A stretch of 64,000 bases of DNA, from NCBI RefSeq assembly GCF_016132545.1, contig NZ_CP066167.1:3656001-3720000 (forward strand), given 5' to 3'. Of the stretch, positions 9,226 to 17,293 are shown piece after piece (position 1 is the first letter of the stretch; every line of letters begins with the position of its first letter). Source of the stretch: Spongiibacter nanhainus. Its GTDB lineage: Bacteria; Pseudomonadota; Gammaproteobacteria; Pseudomonadales; Spongiibacteraceae. The position numbers and the translations under genes are program-made. A model generated the notes under the pieces. The model was not told the origin of the DNA, searched no databases, and saw only the letters and a list, made by a program, of their open reading frames with translations.

Positions 9226-9571
9226 TCTAATTTGTTATCGTTTTACTTATCCTGTGGCCCATTAAGACGGACATCGAAAGGATAGTTAGCGTGATGCAAA
9301 ATTATCTGAAGCGAAGGTAGGACCGAACTACTCGAATGGGTAGTATTGGCCAAAACCAGTCCAACTCATTGTTTTTTATAGCTATTATCAGCCTTTCACA
9401 ATTTCACAGTGAATGCTGCTCGCCACCTAAAAATCCTTCATTGATCAATAAATCCCACCCATCAGGGTAGTTATCGCCAAGACATCCGCCTGCAATATTT
9501 TTGTCGCGCCTACGATCTCAAGCCTTTTGCTCTAGGTAGCTCCAATAACAAAAATACGACAGGTGACATAC
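9226..9571. promoter_or_regulatory. Divergent intergenic region with a 20-base near-direct repeat
   Basis: This 346-base region separates the divergent RND operon and the SnoaL-SDR unit and must carry both promoters. Two similar 20-base segments, at 9338-9357 and 9465-9484, share GGGTAGT, then GCCAA (16 of 20 positions identical), and are 127 bases apart in the same orientation. That pattern suits a pair of regulator binding sites. The upstream copy is also flanked by a short ACTAC/GTAGT inverted repeat. No convincing coding frame is present. Confidence 0.45.
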
Positions 9572-10084
9572 ATGGATAACACAACATTGGCGACCGATGT
9601 CGCCGCACTTCTCCACCGCGAGGCAATCCGACGGCTGAAACACTTCAATTACTGCGACTGCGTGGACCGCATGGTGGCCGGGCAGACCTCGGCATCAGAG
9701 CAATTGGTAAGCAGATTTACCGACGACATTGTGGCGGACTTTAGCGGCTTCCCGGTTGCCCGGGGAAAAACCGAGGTGGTGGACTTTTATACCCGGATTG
9801 TCCCCTCAATTCTGTCTTGGTGTCAGCATCGAGTGATGAATGAGGTGATCGATGTCCACGGCGATACGGCGACCGCGACGTGGTATGTCGATGTCCCTTC
9901 GAAGTTTAAGACAGGCAATATCACCGGCGTTCAGGGCAGTGGAATGATCGCAGGACGCTATCAGGAGCACTACGTTTATCGGAATGGGCAGTGGATGTGG
10001 ACAAAAATAGTCGCTCTGCTGGACGTATTTAATGACATGGACTCGCATTGGCGCGACGCAAACTACGTTTTTGCCAATCGTTAG
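9572..10084 (+). CDS. SnoaL-like (NTF2-fold) protein
   Basis: A 170-residue protein of the SnoaL/NTF2-like fold (SnoaL_4 type), with the usual opening helix (LLHREAIRRLKHFNYCDCVDRMV), the FTDDIVADFSGFPVARGKTEVVDFY strand-helix block, HRVMNEVIDVHGDTATATWYVDV, and a C-terminal GRYQEHYVYRNGQWMWTKI strand pair. Relatives act as dehydratases, isomerases, cyclases or hydroxylase helpers on cyclic substrates. The start at ATG 9572 is chosen because AGGTG at 9561-9565 is the ribosome site, and the GTG at 9563 is part of it. It is followed after 24 bases by an SDR gene, as is also seen in reverse order near 23 kb. Reaction unknown; a role on the imported substrate is inferred. Confidence 0.85.
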   Translation: MDNTTLATDVAALLHREAIRRLKHFNYCDCVDRMVAGQTSASEQLVSRFTDDIVADFSGFPVARGKTEVVDFYTRIVPSILSWCQHRVMNEVIDVHGDTATATWYVDVPSKFKTGNITGVQGSGMIAGRYQEHYVYRNGQWMWTKIVALLDVFNDMDSHWRDANYVFANR

Positions 10085-10108
10085 TTTACACAGACCCAGG
10101 GGCACAAC

Positions 10109-10918
10109 ATGCAACAACAATCCGACTATCAACTCAACGGCCTAGTCGCGCTGGTAACTGGCGCAGGCCGAGGGCTCGGCGCCAGTATTGCCGAGCACCT
10201 CGCCGCCAACGGCGCTGCAGTGGCCATTTCAGACCGCGATGGTGATGCGGTACAACAACAGGCTGAGCGACTGACGTCCCTTGGTTATAAAGTGCACAGT
10301 TATCAACACGATGTCTGTAACGAATCTCAGTGGCAGGATGTTATTGGCGCTGTGGTTGCCAACATGGGGGGCTACGACATTCTGGTGAACAATGCCGGTA
10401 TCGAAGATATCTGCCTGCTGGAAAACACCAGCCTGGAAACCTTTAAGCGTATTCAGGACGTCAACGTCAACGGCAGCTTCCTTGGGCTCAAACACAGCAT
10501 TGCGGCGATGAAGCCCGGTGGCGCTGCTGGAAAGGGCGGTAGCATTATCAACTTATCCTCTGTAGCCGGGATGTCGGGATTTACCGGTATTAGCTCCTAC
10601 TGCGCCGCTAAGGGCGGGGTGCGCCTGCTCACCAAAGCCGCTGCCCGGGAATGCGGTGAATTGGGCTACGGCATTCGCGTCAATTCTGTTCACCCCGGTT
10701 TTGTGCACACTGAGATGGGCAACAACCTTCTCGAAGGTTACGTGCGGCTGGGCTTGGCTGAATCCATTGAGCAATCCACCGAGTTATTCAAGTCCATGCA
10801 CCCACTGGGCTTTGGTCAACCCAAGGATATCGGTAACTTGGTGAGCTTTTTGGCCTCCCCGGCCAGCGCCTGGATAACTGGCTCAGAGCACGTCATTGAT
10901 GGGGGCTGGAAGTCGTAG
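10109..10918 (+). CDS. Short-chain dehydrogenase/reductase (SDR)
   Basis: A 269-residue classical SDR. It has the dinucleotide-binding TGAGRGLG (residues 17-24), the NNAG motif (near residue 94), the catalytic serine region NLSSVAG and Tyr164/Lys168 in YCAAK, and ends with ITGSEHVIDGGW. It resembles hydroxysteroid dehydrogenase-like and 3-oxoacyl reductase-like SDRs; acidic residue D42 after the second strand suggests a preference for NAD(H). The gene follows the SnoaL-like gene in the same direction with an AGGGG ribosome site. Likely oxidises a hydroxyl on the compound handled by this cluster; exact substrate unknown. Confidence 0.9.
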   Translation: MQQQSDYQLNGLVALVTGAGRGLGASIAEHLAANGAAVAISDRDGDAVQQQAERLTSLGYKVHSYQHDVCNESQWQDVIGAVVANMGGYDILVNNAGIEDICLLENTSLETFKRIQDVNVNGSFLGLKHSIAAMKPGGAAGKGGSIINLSSVAGMSGFTGISSYCAAKGGVRLLTKAAARECGELGYGIRVNSVHPGFVHTEMGNNLLEGYVRLGLAESIEQSTELFKSMHPLGFGQPKDIGNLVSFLASPASAWITGSEHVIDGGWKS

Positions 10919-10951
10919 TCCCCAGCTGTCACGCTGACAAACATTGCTGGG

Positions 10952-10975
10952 AAAAAAAGCGGCCCGTAGGCCGCT
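10952..10975 (-). terminator. Rho-independent terminator of the TonB receptor gene (11000-13483)
   Basis: Read on the minus strand, a 7-base-pair stem (AGCGGCC/GGCCGCT, four-base loop) is followed directly by a run of seven T. It lies 25 bases beyond the stop of the TonB receptor and marks the end of that transcript. It lacks a T tract in the plus direction, so it does not serve the SDR gene equally. Confidence 0.85.
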
Positions 10976-10999
10976 AAGGGTGGAGCCGTGGTGAAGCTC

Positions 11000-13483
11000 C
11001 TAAATCTTCCAACCTAGGTTTAGCTCCCAGGTTCGGGGCATTGCAACATAGCGCGTGACTAAGTCACTGACGATTTGAGCATTGGCAGTCGTGGCGTATT
11101 CGTTAAAGACATTGCGCGCGTAGAAAGTCAGCAACCACTTACCATCATTGCGCCCAAAGCGAACCCTTGCATTGGTGATGCCGAAATCGTCGTGGAAGAA
11201 AAGTGGGTCTCCGTCCAGGGTGGAGTTGGTCTCGCCTTTAAAGCTGTAATCCACACCAATACCGGCCTCATAATAGCTAGATACGGCAAAGCTGTAGTCC
11301 AACAGCGCGGTATAACTTAGCTTAGGCGAATAATTGAACTCGGTTCCGGTTAAATCTTCCGGTTCACCCTGGGTATTGAAGGCATTGGGGAAGTCCTTCA
11401 CTTCAGTCTCAATGTATGCAGCAGCAAGGGAAATATAGAGGCCCGAAAACGGCGACGATGCGAGATCAAACTCAATACCTCCTACTTCAGACGATGGCGC
11501 ATTCTGCAACTGGGGCAGAGAGCCAAAGAGTGGATCCTGAATTCGGGAAAACAGCTGTTTATCTGTGTAGTCATAATAAAATGCAGCGGTATTGAAGCGC
11601 AGCAATCCGTCGAGATAGTTTAACTTAGCACCAATTTCGTAGGCGTCAACCTGCTCTTGAACCGCGGGCTGGTACTGGGCACGGTCGGTAGCATTGGTGA
11701 CAGGAAAGCTACCTGACTTGAACCCCCTGGAGCGGGACAGATAAATCAGGCTATGGTCATCCGGCGTCCAATCCACAACGGCACGCCATGACAGGCTGTC
11801 TTCAGCCAGGGTTTGAGTCGGGCGATCAAACTGACCGTCTTCGGAAATCGTAAAACATTCACCGGGCAGCGTGGTATCTGGTGTCGTGCCAGCAAGCAAG
11901 GCCCGCTGCACGGACAAAGCGGTGAACAGCGCACTTACCCTGAATTCGTTTTCCCGTGGGTCGCCACCGATACAGCCGGAGAAATCCCGCTCCTCGTCGG
12001 TGTAACGCGCACCGATAGTCAACTTAAAGGCGTCAGATAATTGCATGTCTGCATTGCCAAACAAGGATGCCGACTGGTACTCCATTACACCCTCAGTAAA
12101 AAAGTAGCTGCGCCCCAAAACGCTAATATCGTCGAAGCCCGGAAGCGACCCCACCAGCGGTACCACATATAGAACGCTATTATTTTCACTGGCGGCGTAG
12201 AAACGGGAGTCCAGGCCCTCCTCCATGGGCGTAGTATGTACGCCCGCAGTCCAATTCACCGGATTGGAAAATAACTGCCCAAAGCCGCTTAGCCGGAATT
12301 CCACATCGATATTCTCAATCTCCGAGAAGATGGTGCCTACATTATGACGGGTATTATAGGCGGCAGCGGGCAGCTCCGTGCCGTCGGCCTCAAACTTGTT
12401 GTAGGACAGCAGCAGAATCCCTTGCAGAGAGTCGGTAAAGTAATGGGAGGCTCGAATAGCAGCCTGATAGAACATCTCATCGGCTTTAAAATCGTAGGGT
12501 TTTCCGCTTGCGTCCACACAGCTCGGATGACCTTTGCAAAACTCTGCTACCCTTGGATCGTCCGTATCGGGGATATAGGGATAGTCTCGTACCTCCTGCG
12601 AAGCCAGCAAATCACTTTGCGGGTTTTGCGCGTTGAAATATACCGGTTGTCCAGCCTGGGTATCACTGCGATCCCGCCACCCAGACAGGCTGACTCTAAT
12701 AAAAGAGTCGCCTCCCCAATCCAAGTCAAATATGCTGCGCAGGGAATACTTCTCTTCTTCGCCCAAGCGATTGTTGTGATCTGTATTGCTGTACTGCCAA
12801 GGCTCGTCCTGACGAATTACCCTGCCGGCCAAGCGATAGTTCATCACTGAACTCATAGCGCCGCCGACGTAGCCCTTTAAATCCTTGCGATCAAAGCGCC
12901 CATAGGACACATCGAATCCCGCGACAAACTCTTCGGAAGGTTTTTCAGCGATGTAATTGATCGCTCCACCGGTTGTACTGCGACCGTATAGCGTCCCCTG
13001 CGGTCCTTTTAGTATTTCCACCCGCTGAATATCAATATTTGGCCCTTTGGACATAATTGAGTAGGGCAAGGCGACTTCGTCCAGGTACACCGCCGTAGTA
13101 GGGCTGGCGAAGTAGGTAGAGTCGGGAAACCCTACACCCCTAAGGGTATATATTGGCGGGCCATAACCACTTTCGGACGAGGAGAAACCGGGCACAACAA
13201 TATTCAGATCCTGGGTGTCGGTCACCCCCAGGGTATCCAGTTGCTCGCCATTGAGGGCGGTAACCGCGATAGGGACATCAGCCAAATTCTGCTCGCGCCT
13301 TTGCGCCGTTACCACAACTTCCTCCATCATTACATTCTTTTTAGGTGATTTTGATATACCTTCGCCGGACTCTCGGCCCCCTTGAGCCCAGGACAAGCCC
13401 ACATGAAGTGACAGCAGCACCACCACAACAGAACAGTGCCAGAGTTGACGTACACTATTATTGCAACACCATTGCTGTCCCAT
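11000..13483 (-). CDS. TonB-dependent receptor 1, start codon supplied by an insertion sequence
   Basis: An 827-residue outer-membrane receptor. The plug begins with EEVVVTAQRREQNLADVPIAVTAL; it contains YTLRGVGFPDSTYF, VEILKGPQGTLYGRSTTGGAINY and the C-terminal NVFNEYATTA barrel region ending in LGWKI. The visible start ATG (13483-13481) lies inside the terminal inverted repeat of the adjacent IS element, so the first four residues plus part of the fifth codon (MGQQ, TGG) come from the IS. If the IS is removed with one target copy, the gene would instead start ATG TGT TGC with a ggaaacggggaa ribosome site. The original promoter and ribosome site are now 1.27 kb upstream, and no ribosome site precedes the new ATG. 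The coding frame is intact, but expression is doubtful. Its signal peptide (CSVVVVLLSLHVGLSWAQ) remains. Confidence 0.85.
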   Translation of the reverse strand: MGQQWCCNNSVRQLWHCSVVVVLLSLHVGLSWAQGGRESGEGISKSPKKNVMMEEVVVTAQRREQNLADVPIAVTALNGEQLDTLGVTDTQDLNIVVPGFSSSESGYGPPIYTLRGVGFPDSTYFASPTTAVYLDEVALPYSIMSKGPNIDIQRVEILKGPQGTLYGRSTTGGAINYIAEKPSEEFVAGFDVSYGRFDRKDLKGYVGGAMSSVMNYRLAGRVIRQDEPWQYSNTDHNNRLGEEEKYSLRSIFDLDWGGDSFIRVSLSGWRDRSDTQAGQPVYFNAQNPQSDLLASQEVRDYPYIPDTDDPRVAEFCKGHPSCVDASGKPYDFKADEMFYQAAIRASHYFTDSLQGILLLSYNKFEADGTELPAAAYNTRHNVGTIFSEIENIDVEFRLSGFGQLFSNPVNWTAGVHTTPMEEGLDSRFYAASENNSVLYVVPLVGSLPGFDDISVLGRSYFFTEGVMEYQSASLFGNADMQLSDAFKLTIGARYTDEERDFSGCIGGDPRENEFRVSALFTALSVQRALLAGTTPDTTLPGECFTISEDGQFDRPTQTLAEDSLSWRAVVDWTPDDHSLIYLSRSRGFKSGSFPVTNATDRAQYQPAVQEQVDAYEIGAKLNYLDGLLRFNTAAFYYDYTDKQLFSRIQDPLFGSLPQLQNAPSSEVGGIEFDLASSPFSGLYISLAAAYIETEVKDFPNAFNTQGEPEDLTGTEFNYSPKLSYTALLDYSFAVSSYYEAGIGVDYSFKGETNSTLDGDPLFFHDDFGITNARVRFGRNDGKWLLTFYARNVFNEYATTANAQIVSDLVTRYVAMPRTWELNLGWKI
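13461..13469. repeat. Target site duplication of the IS element, left copy
   Basis: The nine bases TTGCAACAC lie directly outside the left inverted repeat and recur exactly at 14743-14751 outside the right end. Length is in the range expected for IS4-family insertions. Confidence 0.9.
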
Positions 13484-14742
13484 AAATCAGACATAAAAAA
13501 GGCTTGAATCTCAACAAGTTGCTACAATGGATGTGCGACCAAACACTGTAAAAACAGGGAGATTCAAGCCTTGGCACATCATAACACGGTATTTTCTCAA
13601 TTGTTGAAACTGGTATCGAGACATGAATTTGAAACCCTCGCCAAACAGCACCACGAGGGTCAAAAGTTGCGCAGAATGTCGCGCTGGTCTCAGTTCGTTG
13701 CGCTGAGCTTGGCACAACTTTCTGGCCGATCCAGCTTGCGCGATATCGTCAGTAATCTGTCTGCTCAAGCAGCCCGGCTTTACCACCTCGGCGCCGGCAA
13801 TGTGACGAGAAGCACCCTTTCCCGCGTCAACGAAAGTCAGCCCTATACGCTTTACGAAGCGCTGTTTCATAAGCTGCTTTCCCGCTGCCACGGCGTCGCA
13901 CCAAAGCATGGATTTCGTTTCGGGAATAAGCTGTATTCGCTCGACTCCACCACTATTGACCTGTGCCTTTCCGTGTTTCCCTGGGCAAAATTCCGCCGCA
14001 CCAAAGGAGCGGTAAAAGTGCATATTGGCCTTGATCATGATGGGCTCCTTCCCAGCTTCGTCAGCATTACCGATGGGAAAAAGCACGATGTCACTATCGG
14101 TCGCGTTCTTGAATTCCCTGCCGATAGCATTGTGGTCATGGATCGCGCCTATACTGATTATTCATGGTTTAACGCCCTGAATGATAAAGGAATTTTCTTT
14201 GTTACCCGGCAAAAGCGTAATGCCACGTACCGTATTATTGAACGCCGCGAAATCATTAAATCCAAAGGCCTGACCTGTGATCAGACCATTGTCATCACCG
14301 GCACTAAGGCAAAGGCTTGCCCTGTTCCTTTGCGCCGGATTGGTTTCCGTGATCCTGATACCGGTAAGCACTATGCGTTTCTGACCAATAACTTCCACCT
14401 TGCCGCCAAGACCATTGCCGATATCTACAAATCCCGCTGGCAGATCGAATTGTTCTTCAAATGCATCAAGCAAAACCTGAAAATAAAATCCTTTGTCGGC
14501 ACTTCCAAGAATGCCGTCATGACCCAGATTTGGATCGCTATGTGTGCCTATCTACTGCTGGCCTGGATTAAGTTCAGCAGCCAAATTGATCGCAGCCTGC
14601 AGCAAATGATTCGCCTCCTACAGCTCAATTTATTTGAGCGCAGAGAGTTGCTGCCTTTGCTGAGAGGTGATCCTCCAGAGCAACTTAACAACACCATTCA
14701 TCCGCAGCTCTGCTTGCTATGAATATTTGTGGGACAGCAATG
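13470..14742 (+). mobile_element. IS4-family insertion sequence, complete, 1273 bases
   Basis: The element is bounded by inverted repeats: CATTGCTGTCCCA at 13470-13482 and its exact complement ending at 14742; similarity extends to about 18 bases with one mismatch. A single transposase gene fills it. Perfect nine-base duplications flank it, which indicates a fairly recent insertion by one event with no later decay. It separates the SnoaL-like gene (14885-15235) from TonB receptor 1 and sits precisely across the receptor's original start codon. I infer the IS4 family from the transposase; the closest named IS cannot be given without a search. Confidence 0.92.
13571..14722 (+). CDS. IS4-family transposase
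   Basis: A 383-residue DDE transposase, apparently intact. The N-terminus (MAHHNTVFSQLLKLVSRHEFETL) resembles the DUF4372-type domain of ISPepr1-like IS4 members. First catalytic Asp in YSLDSTTIDL, second in IVVMDRAYTDYSWF, and the Glu in the YREK-like region YKSRWQIELFFKCIKQNLKIKSF. The start is TTG at 13571, supported by GGGAG 8 bases upstream and by the conserved MAHHNT start of relatives. The stop lies 20 bases inside the right end of the element. Confidence 0.93.
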   Translation: MAHHNTVFSQLLKLVSRHEFETLAKQHHEGQKLRRMSRWSQFVALSLAQLSGRSSLRDIVSNLSAQAARLYHLGAGNVTRSTLSRVNESQPYTLYEALFHKLLSRCHGVAPKHGFRFGNKLYSLDSTTIDLCLSVFPWAKFRRTKGAVKVHIGLDHDGLLPSFVSITDGKKHDVTIGRVLEFPADSIVVMDRAYTDYSWFNALNDKGIFFVTRQKRNATYRIIERREIIKSKGLTCDQTIVITGTKAKACPVPLRRIGFRDPDTGKHYAFLTNNFHLAAKTIADIYKSRWQIELFFKCIKQNLKIKSFVGTSKNAVMTQIWIAMCAYLLLAWIKFSSQIDRSLQQMIRLLQLNLFERRELLPLLRGDPPEQLNNTIHPQLCLL

Positions 14743-14751
14743 TTGCAACAC
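14743..14751. repeat. Target site duplication of the IS element, right copy
   Basis: Exact second copy of TTGCAACAC. Reading from here on the minus strand gives the pre-insertion start region of TonB receptor 1: the ATG overlaps the first base of the duplicated sequence (minus strand GTGTTGCAA). Confidence 0.9.
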
Positions 14752-14827
14752 ATTTCCCCGTTTCCTTTCTCTATTATTAGTTTTGGTATTTCCAGTAGAT
14801 CTACAGCTATATCCTCCCTCGAGTTAG

Positions 14828-14861
14828 GTCATGCACAGCTTCGCTATCGACCGTGCATGAC
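14828..14861. promoter_or_regulatory. Nine-base perfect inverted repeat between SnoaL and IS
   Basis: GTCATGCAC (14828-14836) and GTGCATGAC (14853-14861) are perfectly complementary arms with a 16-base centre. The site lies just after the SnoaL-like stop and upstream of the original start of TonB receptor 1. It could be an attenuator/terminator stem or a regulator site. No T tract follows in either direction. Confidence 0.4.
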
Positions 14862-14884
14862 TGAAGCCCGGAGCCGAAGTACTT

Positions 14885-15235
14885 TTATTCCTGCCGGTAG
14901 GCGGCAAAACTTTGGGTTAGGATTTTTCCCTCTGCGACGACAAAGGTGTCCGTGCCCAGGGGAAACAAGCCGGGTATCGACCAAAGCAGGTAGGCGGCGT
15001 CGCCGTTATAGTCCTCGCGAAGCACCTCTAACATAGCGAGGCTTCCCTCAGGTAATTCACTCAGAAACGCCGTGAATAAACTACTAAGGTCGGCCAAGCC
15101 CTGAACCGGTCCGTCGGGGGTGAAGACAATGGAGTTATCACTGTAATCTTGCAGAATGTCGCTCACATCACCCGACAGCAACGCGGCCAGGTGATGCTCG
15201 ACTACGACCTTTGTCGATCTGTTTTCCAATACCAT
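14885..15235 (-). CDS. SnoaL-like (NTF2-fold) protein, small
   Basis: A 116-residue NTF2-fold protein: opening helix STKVVVEHHLAALLSGDVSDILQDYSDNSIVFTPDGPVQGLADLSSLFTAFL, then strands AYLLWSIPGLFPLGTDTFVVAEGKILTQSFAAY. This is the compact SnoaL pattern of about 120 residues. The start at ATG 15235 leaves 10 bases after the thiolase stop and has GAGG upstream; a longer frame from 15262 would overlap the thiolase. The last helix is short. It is the third SnoaL-like gene in this island, all paired with SDR or thiolase genes. Probable small-molecule enzyme (dehydratase or isomerase type), substrate unknown. Confidence 0.75.
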   Translation of the reverse strand: MVLENRSTKVVVEHHLAALLSGDVSDILQDYSDNSIVFTPDGPVQGLADLSSLFTAFLSELPEGSLAMLEVLREDYNGDAAYLLWSIPGLFPLGTDTFVVAEGKILTQSFAAYRQE

Positions 15236-15245
15236 CACCACAGCC

Positions 15246-16496
15246 TCAATCCAAACCCACAACCAAGGAGGCCACGGTAGTCAGCGTACCGCCCACGTTA
15301 ACGGTCATTGCATTTTTGGCGCCTTCGATCTGGTAATCCCCCGCCTGACCGGTTACCTGCTTGTAGCAATCCAATGCCATCCGCACACCGGTGCAGCCGA
15401 TGGGGTGCCCCGCGCCCAACAAGCCGCCACTGGGGTTGATAGGCAATGAACCATCCCGGGTTATTACCCCCTCCTCGATAGCCTGCCAGGCACAACCGGG
15501 CTCCAGCAGGCCGGTGTGGTCCAGTATCATGTACTCAGAGATATTGAAACAGTCGTGCACTTCCAGGGTATCGACGTCGGTGATTTTGCCGAAACCGGCC
15601 CGATTCAGGGACTGTTGGATAGTGTGGTGCAGATGGGGCATGTAATAGGGGCTGTCACTGCGCTTGTTGATTTCCCGTTTTACGTCCAGCTCGGTGGGCA
15701 TAGTGCTATGACCAAAGCCTTTGATACGGGGAATACTGCTCAATGGAATTCCCCGGCGCTTGGCGTAATCCCGGGCGTAATCCTCACTGGCCAAAAAGAG
15801 AAACGCAGCGCCATCGGCGGTGCGACAGGTGTCGTGCTTGCGGAACTCATCCATCGACAAAGGATTGACCTGTTCATCTTCCATAAAGCACTGGGGCGTG
15901 GTCTGGTAGTTGCGACCGCGGGCATTGGGGTTGCGTTTGGCATTGTCCAAATTAATCCGGGTGATCTCACCCAGGTGCTGATAATCAACCCCATAGAGCG
16001 CTCGATAATCTTTGAGAAACTCACTAAACAAATACGGCCATACCCAGTGGCCCTCTTTGCGCTCACTGGGCCAGGCATGGCTGCCGATGGCCTGATCTAC
16101 GGTAGCAAATTCCTTTAGATTGGCGGTATCGACCCCCATTACTTCGACACCACTGGCACAGACCAGGTCGTAGTGCCCCGCGCCGATATCGGACAGCGCC
16201 CCCAACAGGGCCATACTGCCCGAGGCACAGGCGGCCTCGTGGCGACTGGCGGGCATACCGGCCAGACGATGATCGGCCATGCCGAAGAATCCCCCCATCT
16301 GGGCATAGCCGGTCAGCACGTCACCGGAGGCATTGCCCACATGGCCGCGCTGTACCTCTTCCGGCGCAATGTGGCAGGTCTCCAGCGCAATACCGAGAGT
16401 TTCCTGAAACAGGTCAAACACAGTATGTCCTTCACCGTGCATATCGCGTTCAAAATCGGATTGGGCACCGCCCAATAAATACACTGCTTTCGACAT
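15246..16496 (-). CDS. SCP2/lipid-transfer-type thiolase
   Basis: A 416-residue thiolase-superfamily protein of the SCP-x/SCP2-thiolase (non-FadA) branch. The nucleophilic cysteine is in EAACASGSMALLGA, HDCF and the GGLLGAGHPIGCTGVRM histidine motif are present, and the C-terminus reads NVGGTLTTVASLVV instead of the CxGxG of classical thiolases. Enzymes of this branch cleave or form C-C bonds in branched or steroid side-chain acyl-CoAs; here the active cysteine is retained, so thiolysis rather than retro-aldol cleavage is more likely. No DUF35 partner is adjacent. It sits between SDR (33 bases upstream) and SnoaL (10 bases downstream) genes in one operon. Confidence 0.88.
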   Translation of the reverse strand: MSKAVYLLGGAQSDFERDMHGEGHTVFDLFQETLGIALETCHIAPEEVQRGHVGNASGDVLTGYAQMGGFFGMADHRLAGMPASRHEAACASGSMALLGALSDIGAGHYDLVCASGVEVMGVDTANLKEFATVDQAIGSHAWPSERKEGHWVWPYLFSEFLKDYRALYGVDYQHLGEITRINLDNAKRNPNARGRNYQTTPQCFMEDEQVNPLSMDEFRKHDTCRTADGAAFLFLASEDYARDYAKRRGIPLSSIPRIKGFGHSTMPTELDVKREINKRSDSPYYMPHLHHTIQQSLNRAGFGKITDVDTLEVHDCFNISEYMILDHTGLLEPGCAWQAIEEGVITRDGSLPINPSGGLLGAGHPIGCTGVRMALDCYKQVTGQAGDYQIEGAKNAMTVNVGGTLTTVASLVVGLD

Positions 16497-16529
16497 CGTC
16501 GTTACTCCTCAACTAAGAAAGGTGGGCGG

Positions 16530-17279
16530 CTAGAGACCCACCCAGGTATTGGAATGCATGACACCGCCGTCAATAATGAGGGAGGCGCCGTTGATATAGC
16601 TGGCTTTGTCGGAACTGAGAAAGATCACCGCATTGGCGATATCCGCCGGCTCACCGATGCGCTTACAGGGAATCTCAGCCGCCAGATACGCGCGCAGCTC
16701 ATCCAGATCCATATCTTCAAACCCGCTTAGAATGGCCGTGTCGATCACCCCGGGCAGAATCGCATTTGCCCGCAGCCAAGGCAGGTCCTTAACCAGGTGG
16801 TAGGTAAATTTTTCCAGCGCGGCTTTTGCGGTGGAGTATAGAAAGTGATTGGCCCACTCCATGCGTGCCGCCACCGAGGCAATATTGACGATATTGGGGG
16901 CGGCGCTGCGTTGCAGGTTTTCCCGGAAGTACTTGACCATAAACATCGGTGCACGGGTATTGATGTGAAAGTGCCAGTCAAAATCCTCAGCGCTAAAGTC
17001 GTAGTCGGCAAACTTCCCGACCCCAGCGTTATTCACCAGCACATCGAGGGTCAGATCTGCTAAGTCTCGCTGCAGCGTGGCGATTGCCTGTTCGTCGCCC
17101 AAATCACACTCGGCAATCCGCAGGCTGTTACCCAGCTCGCTCTGCAGCCGTGACAGACCCGACAAAGAGCGATCCACAGCGACCACGGTATCTCCCTGAG
17201 CCACAAATTGCCGGCAGGTTTGCGCACCGATGCCTCCGGCGGCACCGGTTACCAATACGGTTTTTCCTTCAAGCTCCAT
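16530..17279 (-). CDS. Short-chain dehydrogenase/reductase (SDR)
   Basis: A 249-residue classical SDR: TGAAGGIG (residues 10-17), D34-R after the second strand (VVAVDRS), NNAG, NIASVAA, catalytic Tyr and Lys in FLYSTAK, and a C-terminal YINGASLIIDGGVMHSN. The Asp after strand 2 points to NAD(H). Start ATG 17279 is chosen because AGAGGTGG (overlapping the GTG at 17291) is the ribosome site 8 bases upstream. It begins 14 bases after the TonB receptor 2 stop and precedes the thiolase gene, so uptake and oxidation genes are co-transcribed. Possible role: dehydrogenation of a 3-hydroxyacyl-CoA or ring hydroxyl before thiolysis. Confidence 0.88.
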   Translation of the reverse strand: MELEGKTVLVTGAAGGIGAQTCRQFVAQGDTVVAVDRSLSGLSRLQSELGNSLRIAECDLGDEQAIATLQRDLADLTLDVLVNNAGVGKFADYDFSAEDFDWHFHINTRAPMFMVKYFRENLQRSAAPNIVNIASVAARMEWANHFLYSTAKAALEKFTYHLVKDLPWLRANAILPGVIDTAILSGFEDMDLDELRAYLAAEIPCKRIGEPADIANAVIFLSSDKASYINGASLIIDGGVMHSNTWVGL

Positions 17280-17293
17280 TGCGGTATCCACCT

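Noticed and set aside
13511-14086. 191-codon minus-strand frame inside the IS
   Set aside because: Antisense of the transposase; no known IS4 accessory gene and no ribosome site.
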